Of a stretch of DNA of 23,334 bases, positions 1 to 7,418 are shown one piece after another. Position numbers and translations under genes: made by a program. Origin of the DNA: Streptomyces speibonae (lineage in GTDB: Bacteria; Actinomycetota; Actinomycetes; Streptomycetales; Streptomycetaceae); the NCBI GenBank assembly GCA_000715605.1, contig KL568519.1, positions 22,401 to 45,734 on the forward strand, read 5' to 3'. The first letter of the stretch is position 1; each line of letters begins with the position of its first letter. The notes beneath the pieces are model-generated. The model saw only the letters and a list, made by a program, of their open reading frames with translations. It did not search any database and was not told the origin of the DNA.

Positions 1-1246
1 CCCCCGGGCCGCGCACGTGGAAGCGGGGAAGGTCCTTGAGGACGGGGTGGCCGTCGGGGACCTCGCACGGCGGCCAGTTCATCGGGTCGATGGCGTCCTT
101 GCCCAGCGAGCCGGGGTTGTGCTCGGAGTGCCGCTTCCCCGTCGCGTCCGGCTCGGAGGCCCGGGTCGGCGGGTGCAGCGCGGTCATCAGCTCCAGACCG
201 GTCACGGCGGTGGAGCCGCGCGGCGTCATCACCCGCGAGGCGTACACGCCCAGGACCCGGGCGAGCTCCGCCGGCGGAAGCTGTCCGGCCTCGCCCCAGT
301 GCCGGGTGTCCAGCGCGTTCCACGACGGGATGCACAGCTGGACGCAGGCCCGCTCCGAGCCGGTGGCGGGGCGGTAGATCCGCGCCCACGGACCAAAACC
401 GCGCTTGGTCAGCTTCCACTCCATCCGGGCGAGCTGCTTGATGACCTTGTGGCCCTCCGGCAGACGCCCGGCGAGGCGCTCCTCCTCCGTGAGCGTGGCG
501 GGCAGACCGTAGCGCTCGAGGGCGGACTCGGTGAGGACGATGAGCGGGTCGGCGTCCTTACCGGGGCCGGCGAGCTTCGGCTGACCGAGCTTGGCCTCGC
601 GCAGCGTCCAGTCGACCAGGGCCGGGATGCTCTTGGCGGGTACGTCCAGGACCAGGCCGCCGGTGCAGTACGCCAGCACCGTGCCGTCGTCCTCGACGTC
701 GACGACCGCCAGCGGGCCGTTCTCGAAGTGCGGATCGGTGCCGCCCGCCGGGGTGCCGGCCGGGGCCGCCTTCTTCGCACCCGGGCGGCGCGACGTCGAC
801 GACGTCCTGGTGGTGCGCGCCGGACGCGGCGCGGCCGCCGGAGCAGCGGTGACAGGGGCAGGGGTCTGGGTGTTCTCGGTTGCAGTCATGACCGCAGCCT
901 CGGACGCCTCCCCTGTGGACAGAGTCCGCGCTTCCGCCGGGGCGGGCGCACCGGTGAACGTGGCCGGCACCAGGGCAGCCGGCTCTTGCGGCGTTGCAGG
1001 TGCCGGGTAGAGCTCCGCGAGCTGCCTCAGCAGCCGGGCGTACGCCTCACGCTCCGGGCCGCGCGGCTCGGTCGGCTTCTTCACCGACTCCCATCCGGAC
1101 ACCGTGGCCCGCCGCACCTTCAGTGCGCCAGCGACGTCGTCCAGCGTCAGACCGTGCGCGACCCGCAGCCGTTTGCGCTCCTCCGCCGGTGGCAGCGGAG
1201 AGCGGGACGCGACCAGCGCGTCGACCGCATCGAACAACTCGGACAT
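1..1246 (-). CDS. tap: Telomere-associated protein Tap, N-terminal 415 residues (gene runs off the left edge)
   Basis: Tap binds the telomere ends of linear Streptomyces replicons and recruits the terminal protein Tpg, which primes end patching (known for the family). The start ATG (1246-1244) has the SD AGGAGG (complement of 1253-1258) six bases upstream. The frame is open to the window edge. Residues about 18-80 form an XRE-like helix-turn-helix (KRLRVAHGLTLDDVAGALKV, then VRRATVSGWES). An Ala/Pro/Thr-rich linker follows. Then comes the conserved Tap body, with segments such as GGLVLDVPAKSIPALVDWTL, RGFGPWARIYRPATGSERAC, TPRGSTAVTGLELMTALHPP and HNPGSLGKDAIDPMNWPPCE. I recognise these from Tap proteins by memory, not by a search. 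Family members are roughly 700-750 aa, so a little over half is visible. The partner gene tpg normally lies just downstream of tap and would be outside the window. Confidence 0.85.
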   Translation of the reverse strand, partial: MSELFDAVDALVASRSPLPPAEERKRLRVAHGLTLDDVAGALKVRRATVSGWESVKKPTEPRGPEREAYARLLRQLAELYPAPATPQEPAALVPATFTGAPAPAEARTLSTGEASEAAVMTATENTQTPAPVTAAPAAAPRPARTTRTSSTSRRPGAKKAAPAGTPAGGTDPHFENGPLAVVDVEDDGTVLAYCTGGLVLDVPAKSIPALVDWTLREAKLGQPKLAGPGKDADPLIVLTESALERYGLPATLTEEERLAGRLPEGHKVIKQLARMEWKLTKRGFGPWARIYRPATGSERACVQLCIPSWNALDTRHWGEAGQLPPAELARVLGVYASRVMTPRGSTAVTGLELMTALHPPTRASEPDATGKRHSEHNPGSLGKDAIDPMNWPPCEVPDGHPVLKDLPRFHVRGPG

Positions 1247-1281
1247 GGAACACCTCCTGACCGACACTCTACCCCAAGAGG

Positions 1282-1347
1282 CGTAAGTCTTGCGTACTTT
1301 TACCGTACAGATCGCGTACGAATAGCGAACAGAGGTAGTAAGAGTGG
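1282..1347. promoter_or_regulatory. 11-bp phased short repeats between tap and the divergent coiled-coil gene
   Basis: CGTAA (1282), CGTAC (1293), CGTAC (1304), CGTAC (1315), CGAAC (1326) and AGTAA (1337) start exactly 11 bp apart, so six variants of one 5-bp word sit on the same DNA face. The array lies 35-100 bp upstream of the tap ATG and about 95-160 bp upstream of the divergent gene start at 1442. This is the arrangement expected of a cooperative operator or a short iteron array. The bound protein is not known; Tap, with its own helix-turn-helix, is one candidate (inference). No convincing -10/-35 pair is visible on either strand. Confidence 0.55.
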
Positions 1348-1441
1348 TCCTGGCCAGGGAAGGGCTGGAAACCGTCGCGTCACCCCAGGTCCCAGTGGGG
1401 AGGTATGGGCGGTCGCATGCTCGGAGTAATCAGGGGGTCAC

Positions 1442-2404
1442 GTGGGGTGGAAAGAAGCGTTCGGCGACGCCATGAAGGAACTGGAGGCGATACGACAGCA
1501 GCTCACACGTCTCGATGACCCGACGGTCGGGCTGACCGCACTGCACGGTGACGTCACGCAAAGCCGCCTGAAGATCCTGGAGCAGCTCCAGGCGGGCGTC
1601 ACCGGATTGCGGGAGGAAAACCGGGAGGTCCGTCGCCGTCAGGACCGGATGATCAGCGACCTGAATGAGACGCGGGGTGAGCTCCGGCAGCTCCTGGACC
1701 TTGTCGACGTTCTGCGTCCCTTCGTGCCGTCCGAGGGGATAGGTGACACGTCCGGCGAGGGTACGCAGGCCCGTCCAGAGGCGACTGCGCAGCCGCCCGA
1801 ACCCGAGGCCGGCCACGGCTCGTCTGCCAGCGCCGAAAGTCATCCGTCCGTCTCAACCGACACCGACTCCCAGGGGGGAACCATGGAGAACACCGGGCAC
1901 CGGCCGCAGCCCGAGTCCGGCGAGGACCAGGACCTCGTGCTGAAGCGCGCCATCGAGGCCGCCTACCAGGCCACCGGCCCCTCGACCGGCCAGTCCTCTG
2001 CTGCCACGCCGCACGCCTCCGCCGGCGCGGAGGACCCGCAGGTCGCCCACGGCGTCCTGCTGCTGAAGGCCGCCGGGGTGGCCTCCGCCGAACTGATCGC
2101 GCACCGCGACACCTGGGAGTGGCTCGCCGCCCTGGCCGTCGACCACAGCCACTTCCGCACCCCGCCCTCGGTCGAGGACATCAAGGAAGGCCGCGTCCAG
2201 ACCGTACTATCCGGACGCTCCCTCATCGCCCTGCTCATCGAGCTGTGGAACACCCGCTCCACCGCCACCCCGCTGCAGGGCGACTGGGCACTGGCCATGA
2301 CCACCTACAACCGCATCGCCGCCGAACTCACCGACGTCACCGGACAAGGCCAGACCATCCGCATCGTCCTGGACGACGGTCTCCCCCAAGACTCCGGCGA
2401 CTGA
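1442..2404 (+). CDS. Coiled-coil protein of unknown function, divergent from tap
   Basis: 320 residues from a GTG start, with the SD-like run AGGGGG at about 1434-1439. I do not recognise the family. Residues about 3-95 are strongly helical and charged, with coiled-coil heptads (for example LREENREVRRRQDRMI). Residues about 96-165 are a Pro/Glu/Ser/Thr-rich linker. The C-terminal part, about 166-320, looks like a compact helical domain (AIEAAYQATG, DTWEWLAALAVDH, SLIALLIELW, ALAMTTYNRIAAELTDV). An internal ATG at 1883, in frame at residue 148, has a much better ribosome site (AGGGGGGAA at 1872-1880) and would give a 173-residue C-terminal product. A strong palindromic terminator follows at 2427-2463. 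The gene is divergent from tap with a shared control region, so a role in replicon maintenance is possible but unproven. Confidence 0.75.
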   Translation: MGWKEAFGDAMKELEAIRQQLTRLDDPTVGLTALHGDVTQSRLKILEQLQAGVTGLREENREVRRRQDRMISDLNETRGELRQLLDLVDVLRPFVPSEGIGDTSGEGTQARPEATAQPPEPEAGHGSSASAESHPSVSTDTDSQGGTMENTGHRPQPESGEDQDLVLKRAIEAAYQATGPSTGQSSAATPHASAGAEDPQVAHGVLLLKAAGVASAELIAHRDTWEWLAALAVDHSHFRTPPSVEDIKEGRVQTVLSGRSLIALLIELWNTRSTATPLQGDWALAMTTYNRIAAELTDVTGQGQTIRIVLDDGLPQDSGD

Positions 2405-2426
2405 CCAGCACCGCGCCGACAAGCAG

Positions 2427-2463
2427 ACGACGGCCGCCCGGATCGATCCGGTTCGGCCGTCGT
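2427..2463 (+). terminator. Hairpin terminator after the 1442-2404 gene
   Basis: Perfect 10-bp arms ACGACGGCCG (2427-2436) and CGGCCGTCGT (2454-2463) enclose a second perfect palindrome, CGGATCGATCCG (2439-2450). It lies 23 bp past the stop codon. There is no clear T-run, as is usual for GC-rich actinobacteria. It may also act on leftward transcripts ending after 2523. Confidence 0.7.
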
Positions 2464-2522
2464 GATTCGCGAGCTGGAAAGTGCGAGGGCCGCACGGTCA
2501 AACAGCTCGAACGCCTGGGGGG

Positions 2523-2717
2523 TCACACCATCCGCTGGATCCAGTAGCTGACCAGGCTGGCGATGGCCAGCCCGGTGCCGTAGGCGAGACCGCGCACGAA
2601 GTGCCCTGCGGCGGCGCGGCGCTGTGCCCGGGTCCAAGGGCGGCGCCGGGAGGGGGGCCGCTGGTCGTCCGGCGGAGCAGGGGAAGTGGTCACGGAAGCC
2701 AATCCCTTCTGGGACAT
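2523..2717 (-). CDS. Small single-span membrane protein, hypothetical
   Basis: 64 residues from the ATG at 2717. A Pro/Arg-rich cytoplasmic-looking N-terminus (residues 11-36) leads into one hydrophobic helix near the C-terminus (VRGLAYGTGLAIASLVSYWI, about 41-60). The ATG lies three bases after the arm of a strong hairpin (2721-2767), which would bury its ribosome site. A GTG at 2693, with GAAGGGA 10-16 bases upstream, is a credible alternative giving 56 residues. It is the last gene of the leftward run sigma factor - helical protein - this gene. No function can be assigned. The basic segment plus membrane span would fit a small membrane anchor (inference). Confidence 0.55.
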   Translation of the reverse strand: MSQKGLASVTTSPAPPDDQRPPSRRRPWTRAQRRAAAGHFVRGLAYGTGLAIASLVSYWIQRMV

Positions 2718-2720
2718 GTT

Positions 2721-2767
2721 GAAGGGAGCCCTCCCGGGTGGGGGCGGTGCCCGGGGAGGCTCCCTTC
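2721..2767 (-). terminator. Strong hairpin between the helical-repeat gene and the small membrane-protein gene
   Basis: Perfect outer arms GAAGGGAGCC (2721-2730) and GGCTCCCTTC (2758-2767) continue into an inner GC-rich stem with one bulge on each side (CTCCCGGG against CCCGGGGA). It starts 16 bp past the stop of the gene ending at 2783 and ends three bases before the next ATG. It can act as a terminator or attenuator, and as a lid on the ribosome site of the small downstream gene. Confidence 0.7.
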
Positions 2768-2782
2768 GGAGGTGGGTCGGGG

Positions 2783-3496
2783 TCAGTGGCTGGTGAGTTC
2801 GCGTAGGCGGTCCGCGAGGCGGCGGTCGGGCCGGCCCAGCAGGCCGTCGTCGTCGGCCAGGCGGTCGACCTCTTCCCGCAGACCGCCGATGGGGACCTCT
2901 CGGTGGGCGCCGGTGCGGGCGCGGTACCCGGCGAAGTTCTCCAGCACCTCGATCAGCATCGTCCTCTCGCCGACGTTCAGGTCGTCGCCCTCCGCGTCGG
3001 CCAGGGCGTCTTCGACCCGCGCCCACCAGGCGTCCGCTTCCCCCAGCTCTCCGTTGGTCAGGTGCTGGAGGTGGAGGCAGTAGGAGGCCGCCCCGTGGTC
3101 GGCGCCCGCGGCGAGCCCCCACCAGAACCTGGCGCTCTCGGGGTGGTTGGCGAGGTAGAGCCAGCAGGCGAAGACGTGGATCCCGTCGATGTCGAGATCG
3201 TCGGTCCATCCGTCGAAGACGGTGCAGGTGGTGCCGATGATGTCGGCGAGGTACTTCACGTGCGAGGCCGCGCCGGCCTGGGTGACGCTCCAGGAAGCGA
3301 CCGCCGTCAGCCGGCGCCGGGCCGATGTGCTGTCGGGCCGTTCCGGAGCCAGCGCCGATGCCGACTCCGGTGCAGGCGCCGGGGCCGGGAGATACCCGGC
3401 GTCCTGGGCCAGACGGCGCAGGCCGGCGGCAACGTCGAAGGGGCGGCGCGGCTCGCACGTAGACGCGCCCGCAAGGCGTTCTTCCCATGTGTTCAT
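2783..3496 (-). CDS. Helical-repeat (Sel1/TPR-like) protein coupled to the sigma factor
   Basis: 237 residues. The ATG (3496-3494) overlaps the stop of the sigma-factor gene as ATGA, so translation is probably coupled. Residues about 1-80 are Pro/Ala-rich and look disordered. From about 80 on the protein is helical. It includes the pattern ARFWWGLAAGADHGAASYCL followed by HLTNGELGEADAWWARVEDA, which resembles a Sel1/TPR-type helical hairpin ending in paired tryptophans. The acidic C-terminal half (DALADAEGDDLNV, then EEVDRLADDDGLLG) may be a protein-binding surface. There is no catalytic motif. Strict pairing with a sigma factor suggests a co-regulator or antagonist of that factor, but this is inference. 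The family was not recognised beyond this. Confidence 0.75.
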   Translation of the reverse strand: MNTWEERLAGASTCEPRRPFDVAAGLRRLAQDAGYLPAPAPAPESASALAPERPDSTSARRRLTAVASWSVTQAGAASHVKYLADIIGTTCTVFDGWTDDLDIDGIHVFACWLYLANHPESARFWWGLAAGADHGAASYCLHLQHLTNGELGEADAWWARVEDALADAEGDDLNVGERTMLIEVLENFAGYRARTGAHREVPIGGLREEVDRLADDDGLLGRPDRRLADRLRELTSH

Positions 3497-4008
3497 ACGG
3501 TGTCCTCCCCCTTCAGGATCCGCTGGTAGACCGGGGACAGGCGCTCCCGGGCCTTGCGGAGGTGGTAGTCGACGGTCCTGGTCGTAATCCCCATGTACCA
3601 GCTGATGCGCTTGGTGTCGTAGTGGCCGATGTAGCGCAGGACCACGACGTCGAACTGCTTCGCGGGGAGTGCGCCGAGCGCCGTGTACAGACCGGTGCCG
3701 CTGTCCAGTGCTGCCATCTGCTCGCGCAGGGACAGCAGGTGCTCGGATATGACGGTGCGCCTCACGATCGCCCACACCTCCTGCTGGAGGTCCTCGCTCT
3801 CCTCCTTCAGCCTGTCCCACAGGCGGAGGATCTCCAGGAAGGCGCGGTGGACCGCGGATTCGGCTGCGTCGTTCGTCCCCAGGACGGCCAGGGCCAGCTC
3901 GTGGAACCCTTCCTGGTTCAGGATGTAGAGCGCCTCGAACTCCACGGGCAGCGGGAGGGGAGCTTCGGCCACGGGGACGCGGCCGTCCTCGCCGACTTCT
4001 TCGGTCAT
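3493..4008 (-). CDS. RNA polymerase sigma-70 family (ECF-like) factor
   Basis: 171 residues from the ATG at 4008, chosen because AGAGGA lies just upstream. An in-frame GTG at 4092 would add 28 residues. Residues about 22-68 resemble a degenerate sigma region 2, with the pattern (T)NDAAESAVHRAFLEILRLW that normally follows the region 2.1-2.2 boundary. Residues about 106-166 are a clear region 4: ALPAKQFDVVVLRYIGHYDT, then the recognition helix-turn-helix TKRISWYMGITTRTVDYHLR with a basic end. This combination is typical of small ECF-like factors, which direct RNA polymerase to special promoters. No classical anti-sigma gene with a zinc-binding domain is next to it; instead the coupled helical-repeat gene follows. 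Its targets are unknown; the repeat-rich region upstream (4198-4290) could be one. Confidence 0.8.
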   Translation of the reverse strand: MTEEVGEDGRVPVAEAPLPLPVEFEALYILNQEGFHELALAVLGTNDAAESAVHRAFLEILRLWDRLKEESEDLQQEVWAIVRRTVISEHLLSLREQMAALDSGTGLYTALGALPAKQFDVVVLRYIGHYDTKRISWYMGITTRTVDYHLRKARERLSPVYQRILKGEDTV

Positions 4009-4092
4009 CAAGTCCTCTTCATTGAGGGCACGGTAATCGGCGCGGGAGTGCGCCGGGCGTGAACTACTCAACCGCCCGAGAGCCCCGAACAC

Positions 4093-4371
4093 GCATGCGT
4101 CGCCTGATGATTTTTACGTTGTGAGATCAACCACTTGCACAGGGTGACGATAGTTGTATCGCGCAGCGCGCTTGACCAGCGCCTTTGGATCACTAAAGGT
4201 GACATGGCAATGACAGAATGTCAGAGGTGGGTGACGAAGGTCACGCATACCCCAGGTTTGGGAGTACCCGAGATCAACTCGCGACCGAGTGAATCATCTC
4301 AATTCGCCAAACATTCAAGCCGGTTGATGCTAGGCAGCCGGGTCACGCCCTCCAGCTGACACTGGCTCACC
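4093..4371. promoter_or_regulatory. Non-coding control region upstream of the sigma-factor gene, rich in short dyads
   Basis: This stretch is clearly less GC-rich than its surroundings, and I see no credible gene in it. It contains TGACA at 4200 and 4211 (11 bp apart). The second of these is followed by TGTCA at 4219, forming TGACA-gaa-TGTCA. Next are GTGAC-gaag-GTCAC (4231-4244) and ACTCG-cgac-CGAGT (4277-4290). The octamer GGTGACAT at 4198-4205 is the same one that occurs four times in the 46-bp palindrome at 8615-8660. A TTGACC (4169-4174) followed 16 bp later by TAAAGG is a weak rightward promoter candidate. The sigma gene's own promoter is not obvious. Confidence 0.45.
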
Positions 4372-5203
4372 TCACGCCGTGGTCCGCAACTCTGCGGGCT
4401 GCGGTGCAGCAGTGGCCGTACCAGCCTGACAGGCGACGCGCTCCCCACGGGCCCGGCGCACCGCGGCGGCGTGGGATACGTCGGCCTGGCGGCGCCGCTC
4501 GGTGCGGGCCTGCTCGATCGGGGCCGGCGCATCATCCGGGACGGCGTCGGGCTCGGGGAACGCACGGCGGGGCAGCTCCCGCATCGCAGCGGTCTGCCGC
4601 TCCACCGCCTCCGCGATCGACGGGTCCACGCGGGACGGTTGGGCCGCCTCCTGGCACGCGACGAGCGCGCGGCGGTAGCCGTCCGAGGCGGTCTCCCAGG
4701 TGCGCGGCGGCCCGGCGGGTGCGGCCTCGAGCTCCGGGCCGGAGTCGGAAAGCTCGGGCACAGCCACCGTGCCGGGCGCCAGGATCCGCAGGACCGAACG
4801 ACCGTGCGGCCCGCCGACTGGTTGGCGGCCGCGACGATGTGGGTCTGCTCCAGCCGGGTCTTCGTCGCCCAGGCCGGCGACTCCGGGCACACCGTGAGCT
4901 GGCCGGAGTCGGCGTCGTACGACACGGCGGCGACGTGCCCGGCGAGCTCGGGGGCGATGGCCGCCCAACGCTCGCGCAGCGCAGCGTCGCGCCGGCGGCC
5001 GGGAGCTCCCACGCGCGCTCGGTGACCAGCCCGCCGATCGCGGCCCCGAGGCCCATCGGCTCGCGCCCGTCGCGGCGCGCTGTACGGACCAGCCGCGGCT
5101 TCGCCTTCGCCTTCTGGCCGCCGCCGTTGGCGCGCGCCGCCTCCATCGCGGCCCGCAGCGCAACCCGGGCCAGGTCGACGCCGGACATCTCGCTGCCGCT
5201 CAT
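4372..5203 (-). pseudogene. DUF721/DciA-like protein gene, broken by two frameshifts
   Basis: Intact, it would encode about 275 residues. DUF721/DciA proteins are thought to act as loaders of the replicative helicase (family knowledge). The ATG at 5203 overlaps the rep stop as ATGA. Frame 1 gives MSGSEMSGVDLARVALRAAM and later EPMGLGAAIGGLVTERAWEL. The reading then jumps to a second frame (ERWAAIAPELAGHVAAVSYD, then ESPAWATKTRLEQTHIVAAA) at a tandem duplication of the forward-strand word GCGCA (4974-4983). It jumps again near 4790-4797 to a third frame (VLRILAPGTVAVPEL, then RVDPSIAEAVERQTAAMREL), consistent with one lost base. Each segment matches the domain order of DUF721 proteins and shows coding-type codon use, so this is one gene damaged twice, or two sequencing errors. 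The C-terminal tail is Glu/Arg/Gln-rich and charged. Confidence 0.8.
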
Positions 5204-7386
5204 GCCTGCCCCCACGGGGTGTAGCCGAGGTCCAGGTGACCGAGGCCCGAAAGGCGCTGCACGGTTGCGACGAACGACCTGGTGAACAGGCGCTGCGCGG
5301 AGTGCTCGCCGTACCGGGCGATGTGGTCGTGGACGATCTGGTGGTCGTGCGCGGCGCGGGTGCGCCAGTCGAGCACCTGCTCGCGGGTCAGGTCCTCGAG
5401 GACGAGCTCCTGGTCGTCGTCGACGTCCGCGACATCCGGGGCCTGAACCGCGGCGGCCGGACGGGGCGTGGGCAGCACGACCGGGGCCACCGGCGTGGCC
5501 GGGACCTGGTCCTCGGGGTGCGCGGCCGCGGCTTCGGCACGGGCCTGAGCTGCGGCGGCCTGCCGGGCGCGGACCTGGTCCCACTCGTGCACCTGCGCCC
5601 ACGCCCTGGCCGTCACGTCCTGGTGCAGCTGCGTGGCGGTGGCTGCCCGGCGTTCCGCCTCCGAGGCGCCGGGCATCGCGGCGTCGACGGCGGCCGCGAC
5701 CGCGCGGCGCTGGTCCCGGCGGTCGGCCTGCTTCTCCTCGCAGCGCGGGCAGTCCTGCCCGGAGTCGAGCAGCACCCGGTCGTCACACCGTACGTCGCCG
5801 CACTGCTGGCGCTGCGGCAGACCGACGCCGATCAGCCAGCCCACCGGGTCCTTGATCGGCCCGGCCAGCCGCATCTGGTCGGCCAGGCGCCGGGCGAGCC
5901 GGTCGGCGAGGACCTGCGGCGCGTCCGCACGGCCGGCGAACCCAACAACCCTGCCCAGCTCGCTGCGGGTGGCGACCTCCACCAGGCGGCGGGCGGCCGG
6001 ACGCTCCAGGCGCGCCCACACCAGGTCCACCGGGGCCAGGACGGTCCGCAGATCCTCCGGCGGCAGCGGCACCCTCCCCCGCTGCTGCCTGCCCTGACCC
6101 GCACCGACCACGATCCGCACCGGATCGTCGGCCACCGGCCCGCGGCCGGGCTTCTCGCTGCTGATCGACGGGGATTTCTCCTGCTGTTCCCCGCGGAGCG
6201 GGCCGCCGTCCTCGCGCACGCACGCGCGGTCCGGCAGACCGTGGTTCCCACCACGGCCTTCGCCGGAAAAGCCACCAGAGAGCGCAAGAGAACCACCGGG
6301 ACTAACCACAGAAGCGTGGAGAGCGTGGTGCTGTGCAGTTGCGGCGAGGTCTGCCGATCCGGCCCTCCCGCCCTGTTTGGCGCCCTCCACCCCAGTCGTC
6401 ACAAGGGTTTCGTCGGTCTCGCCCGAATCAAGATCTCCGGATGTAGTACCGGCGAGGTCTGAAATCAGGGCCTTCGCCGCCCGGCGGGCCTCCCGCACGG
6501 CCACGCCGTGGGCCTCGGCAACCGGCACCAGGCGCACCCGCGACTGCGCGTTCAGGCCCGAGCCGGTCTCCTTGCGCACCACGTCCGCGACGCCGTGCTC
6601 CTGGAGGCGCTTGAGGACCTTCGCCCCGGCCGCCGCCGTGCAGCCCAGCAGCCGAGCGACCGTCGCCGCCGGACGCCCACGGCTGGTGTCCACCGACCCG
6701 GGGCACAGCTGCAGCCAGCCCGCCGAGCCCGTCGTCAGCACCATCAGCAGCAGCCCGAGCCGGTCCGTCGCCGCGCCCCGGCCCGTACGACCGGCGAGCA
6801 GTCCGGCCGGGACGACCGGCTTGTCCTTCGGCGCCCACCCCGGACCGAACAGCACCTCGATGAGGCTCAGCAGCACCGCCAGCTCCGAGCGGGACAGCGC
6901 CAGCGGGTGCCGCCGGTCGCCGGCCTTCTGCGCCCGGTACATCGGAATCACCCAGCACTCCAGGCCCGTCGCGTGCCCGAAAGCGTTCGTCGCGACGTTC
7001 GAGCCGAGGAACCCGGCAGCGCGCAGCTCGGGCAGCACCGTGTGCGCGACCGTCGACTGCGACACCCCCAGCCACCGACCCAGCTCCGCCGCCCAGATCG
7101 ACGTCTCGAAGTCCTTGCGCACATCCGCCTTCGCGGTCAGCACCACCGACGCCAGCCGCGCGCCGTCCGACGCACCGGCCAGCGCCGGGGACGTCACCAA
7201 CGCGCGCACCGCCGCGAGCAGCCGAGCCCGCATCGTCTTCGACAGCTGGAGCGGGTTACCCAACTCCAGCCGCGCGACCGGACCGGCCTGCGCCGGAACC
7301 GACCGCAGCCGACGACGCGACGCCCCGCCGGCGAACTTCGTGCGCGGGCGCGGGAGCACGGCGGCCGACGCCGCCACGGCGCTCAC
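5200..7386 (-). CDS. Probable plasmid replication initiator (Rep-like) with two HTH segments and a zinc finger
   Basis: 728 residues from the GTG at 7386-7384, chosen because it overlaps the stop of the small upstream frame as GTGA. Residues about 96-128 form a winged-helix-like HTH (SIWAAELGRWLGVSQSTVAH). About 233-275 form a second (RPAATVARLLGCTAAAGAKV, then LKRLQEHGVADVVR). Residues about 275-460 contain a low-complexity Gly/Ser linker. A four-cysteine zinc finger sits at C529, C534, C546 and C549. The C-terminus is Ala/Glu/Gln-rich and charged, with long helices. No polymerase or helicase motif is seen. Replication function is inferred from the coupled DUF721/helicase-loader-like gene downstream, the iteron-like non-coding region upstream, and the general layout of Streptomyces linear plasmids, where a rep gene adjoins iterons. 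A transcriptional regulator role is the alternative. Confidence 0.65.
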   Translation of the reverse strand: MSAVAASAAVLPRPRTKFAGGASRRRLRSVPAQAGPVARLELGNPLQLSKTMRARLLAAVRALVTSPALAGASDGARLASVVLTAKADVRKDFETSIWAAELGRWLGVSQSTVAHTVLPELRAAGFLGSNVATNAFGHATGLECWVIPMYRAQKAGDRRHPLALSRSELAVLLSLIEVLFGPGWAPKDKPVVPAGLLAGRTGRGAATDRLGLLLMVLTTGSAGWLQLCPGSVDTSRGRPAATVARLLGCTAAAGAKVLKRLQEHGVADVVRKETGSGLNAQSRVRLVPVAEAHGVAVREARRAAKALISDLAGTTSGDLDSGETDETLVTTGVEGAKQGGRAGSADLAATAQHHALHASVVSPGGSLALSGGFSGEGRGGNHGLPDRACVREDGGPLRGEQQEKSPSISSEKPGRGPVADDPVRIVVGAGQGRQQRGRVPLPPEDLRTVLAPVDLVWARLERPAARRLVEVATRSELGRVVGFAGRADAPQVLADRLARRLADQMRLAGPIKDPVGWLIGVGLPQRQQCGDVRCDDRVLLDSGQDCPRCEEKQADRRDQRRAVAAAVDAAMPGASEAERRAATATQLHQDVTARAWAQVHEWDQVRARQAAAAQARAEAAAAHPEDQVPATPVAPVVLPTPRPAAAVQAPDVADVDDDQELVLEDLTREQVLDWRTRAAHDHQIVHDHIARYGEHSAQRLFTRSFVATVQRLSGLGHLDLGYTPWGQA

Positions 7387-7418
7387 CGGCTCACCCGGAC
7401 GGACGAGAAAGAGATCAT
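7383..7418 (-). CDS. 11-codon linking reading frame between the 52-aa leader and rep
   Basis: The frame encodes MISFSSVRVSR. Its ATG (7418-7416) overlaps the stop of the preceding 52-residue frame as ATGA. Its own TGA (7385-7383) overlaps the rep GTG as GTGA. It is too short to be a folded protein. The double stop-start overlap suggests it passes ribosomes from leader to rep (translational coupling). It could also be chance; comparison with relatives would decide. Confidence 0.4.
   Translation of the reverse strand: MISFSSVRVSR

Noticed and set aside
17..1429. 470-codon plus-strand frame opposite tap
   Set aside because: Its product is Arg/Gly-rich with no domain. It is the antisense shadow of the clearly recognisable tap frame, and it runs through the phased repeats.
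2481..3529. Long plus-strand frames opposite the sigma/helical-protein operon
   Set aside because: They are products of GC-rich antisense reading, with no ribosome sites and no domains. The minus-strand genes have coupled starts and a sigma region 4.
4135..4359. 74-codon plus-strand frame in the sigma upstream region
   Set aside because: It has no ribosome site, its composition is unlike its neighbours, and it covers several palindromes; a control region is more likely.
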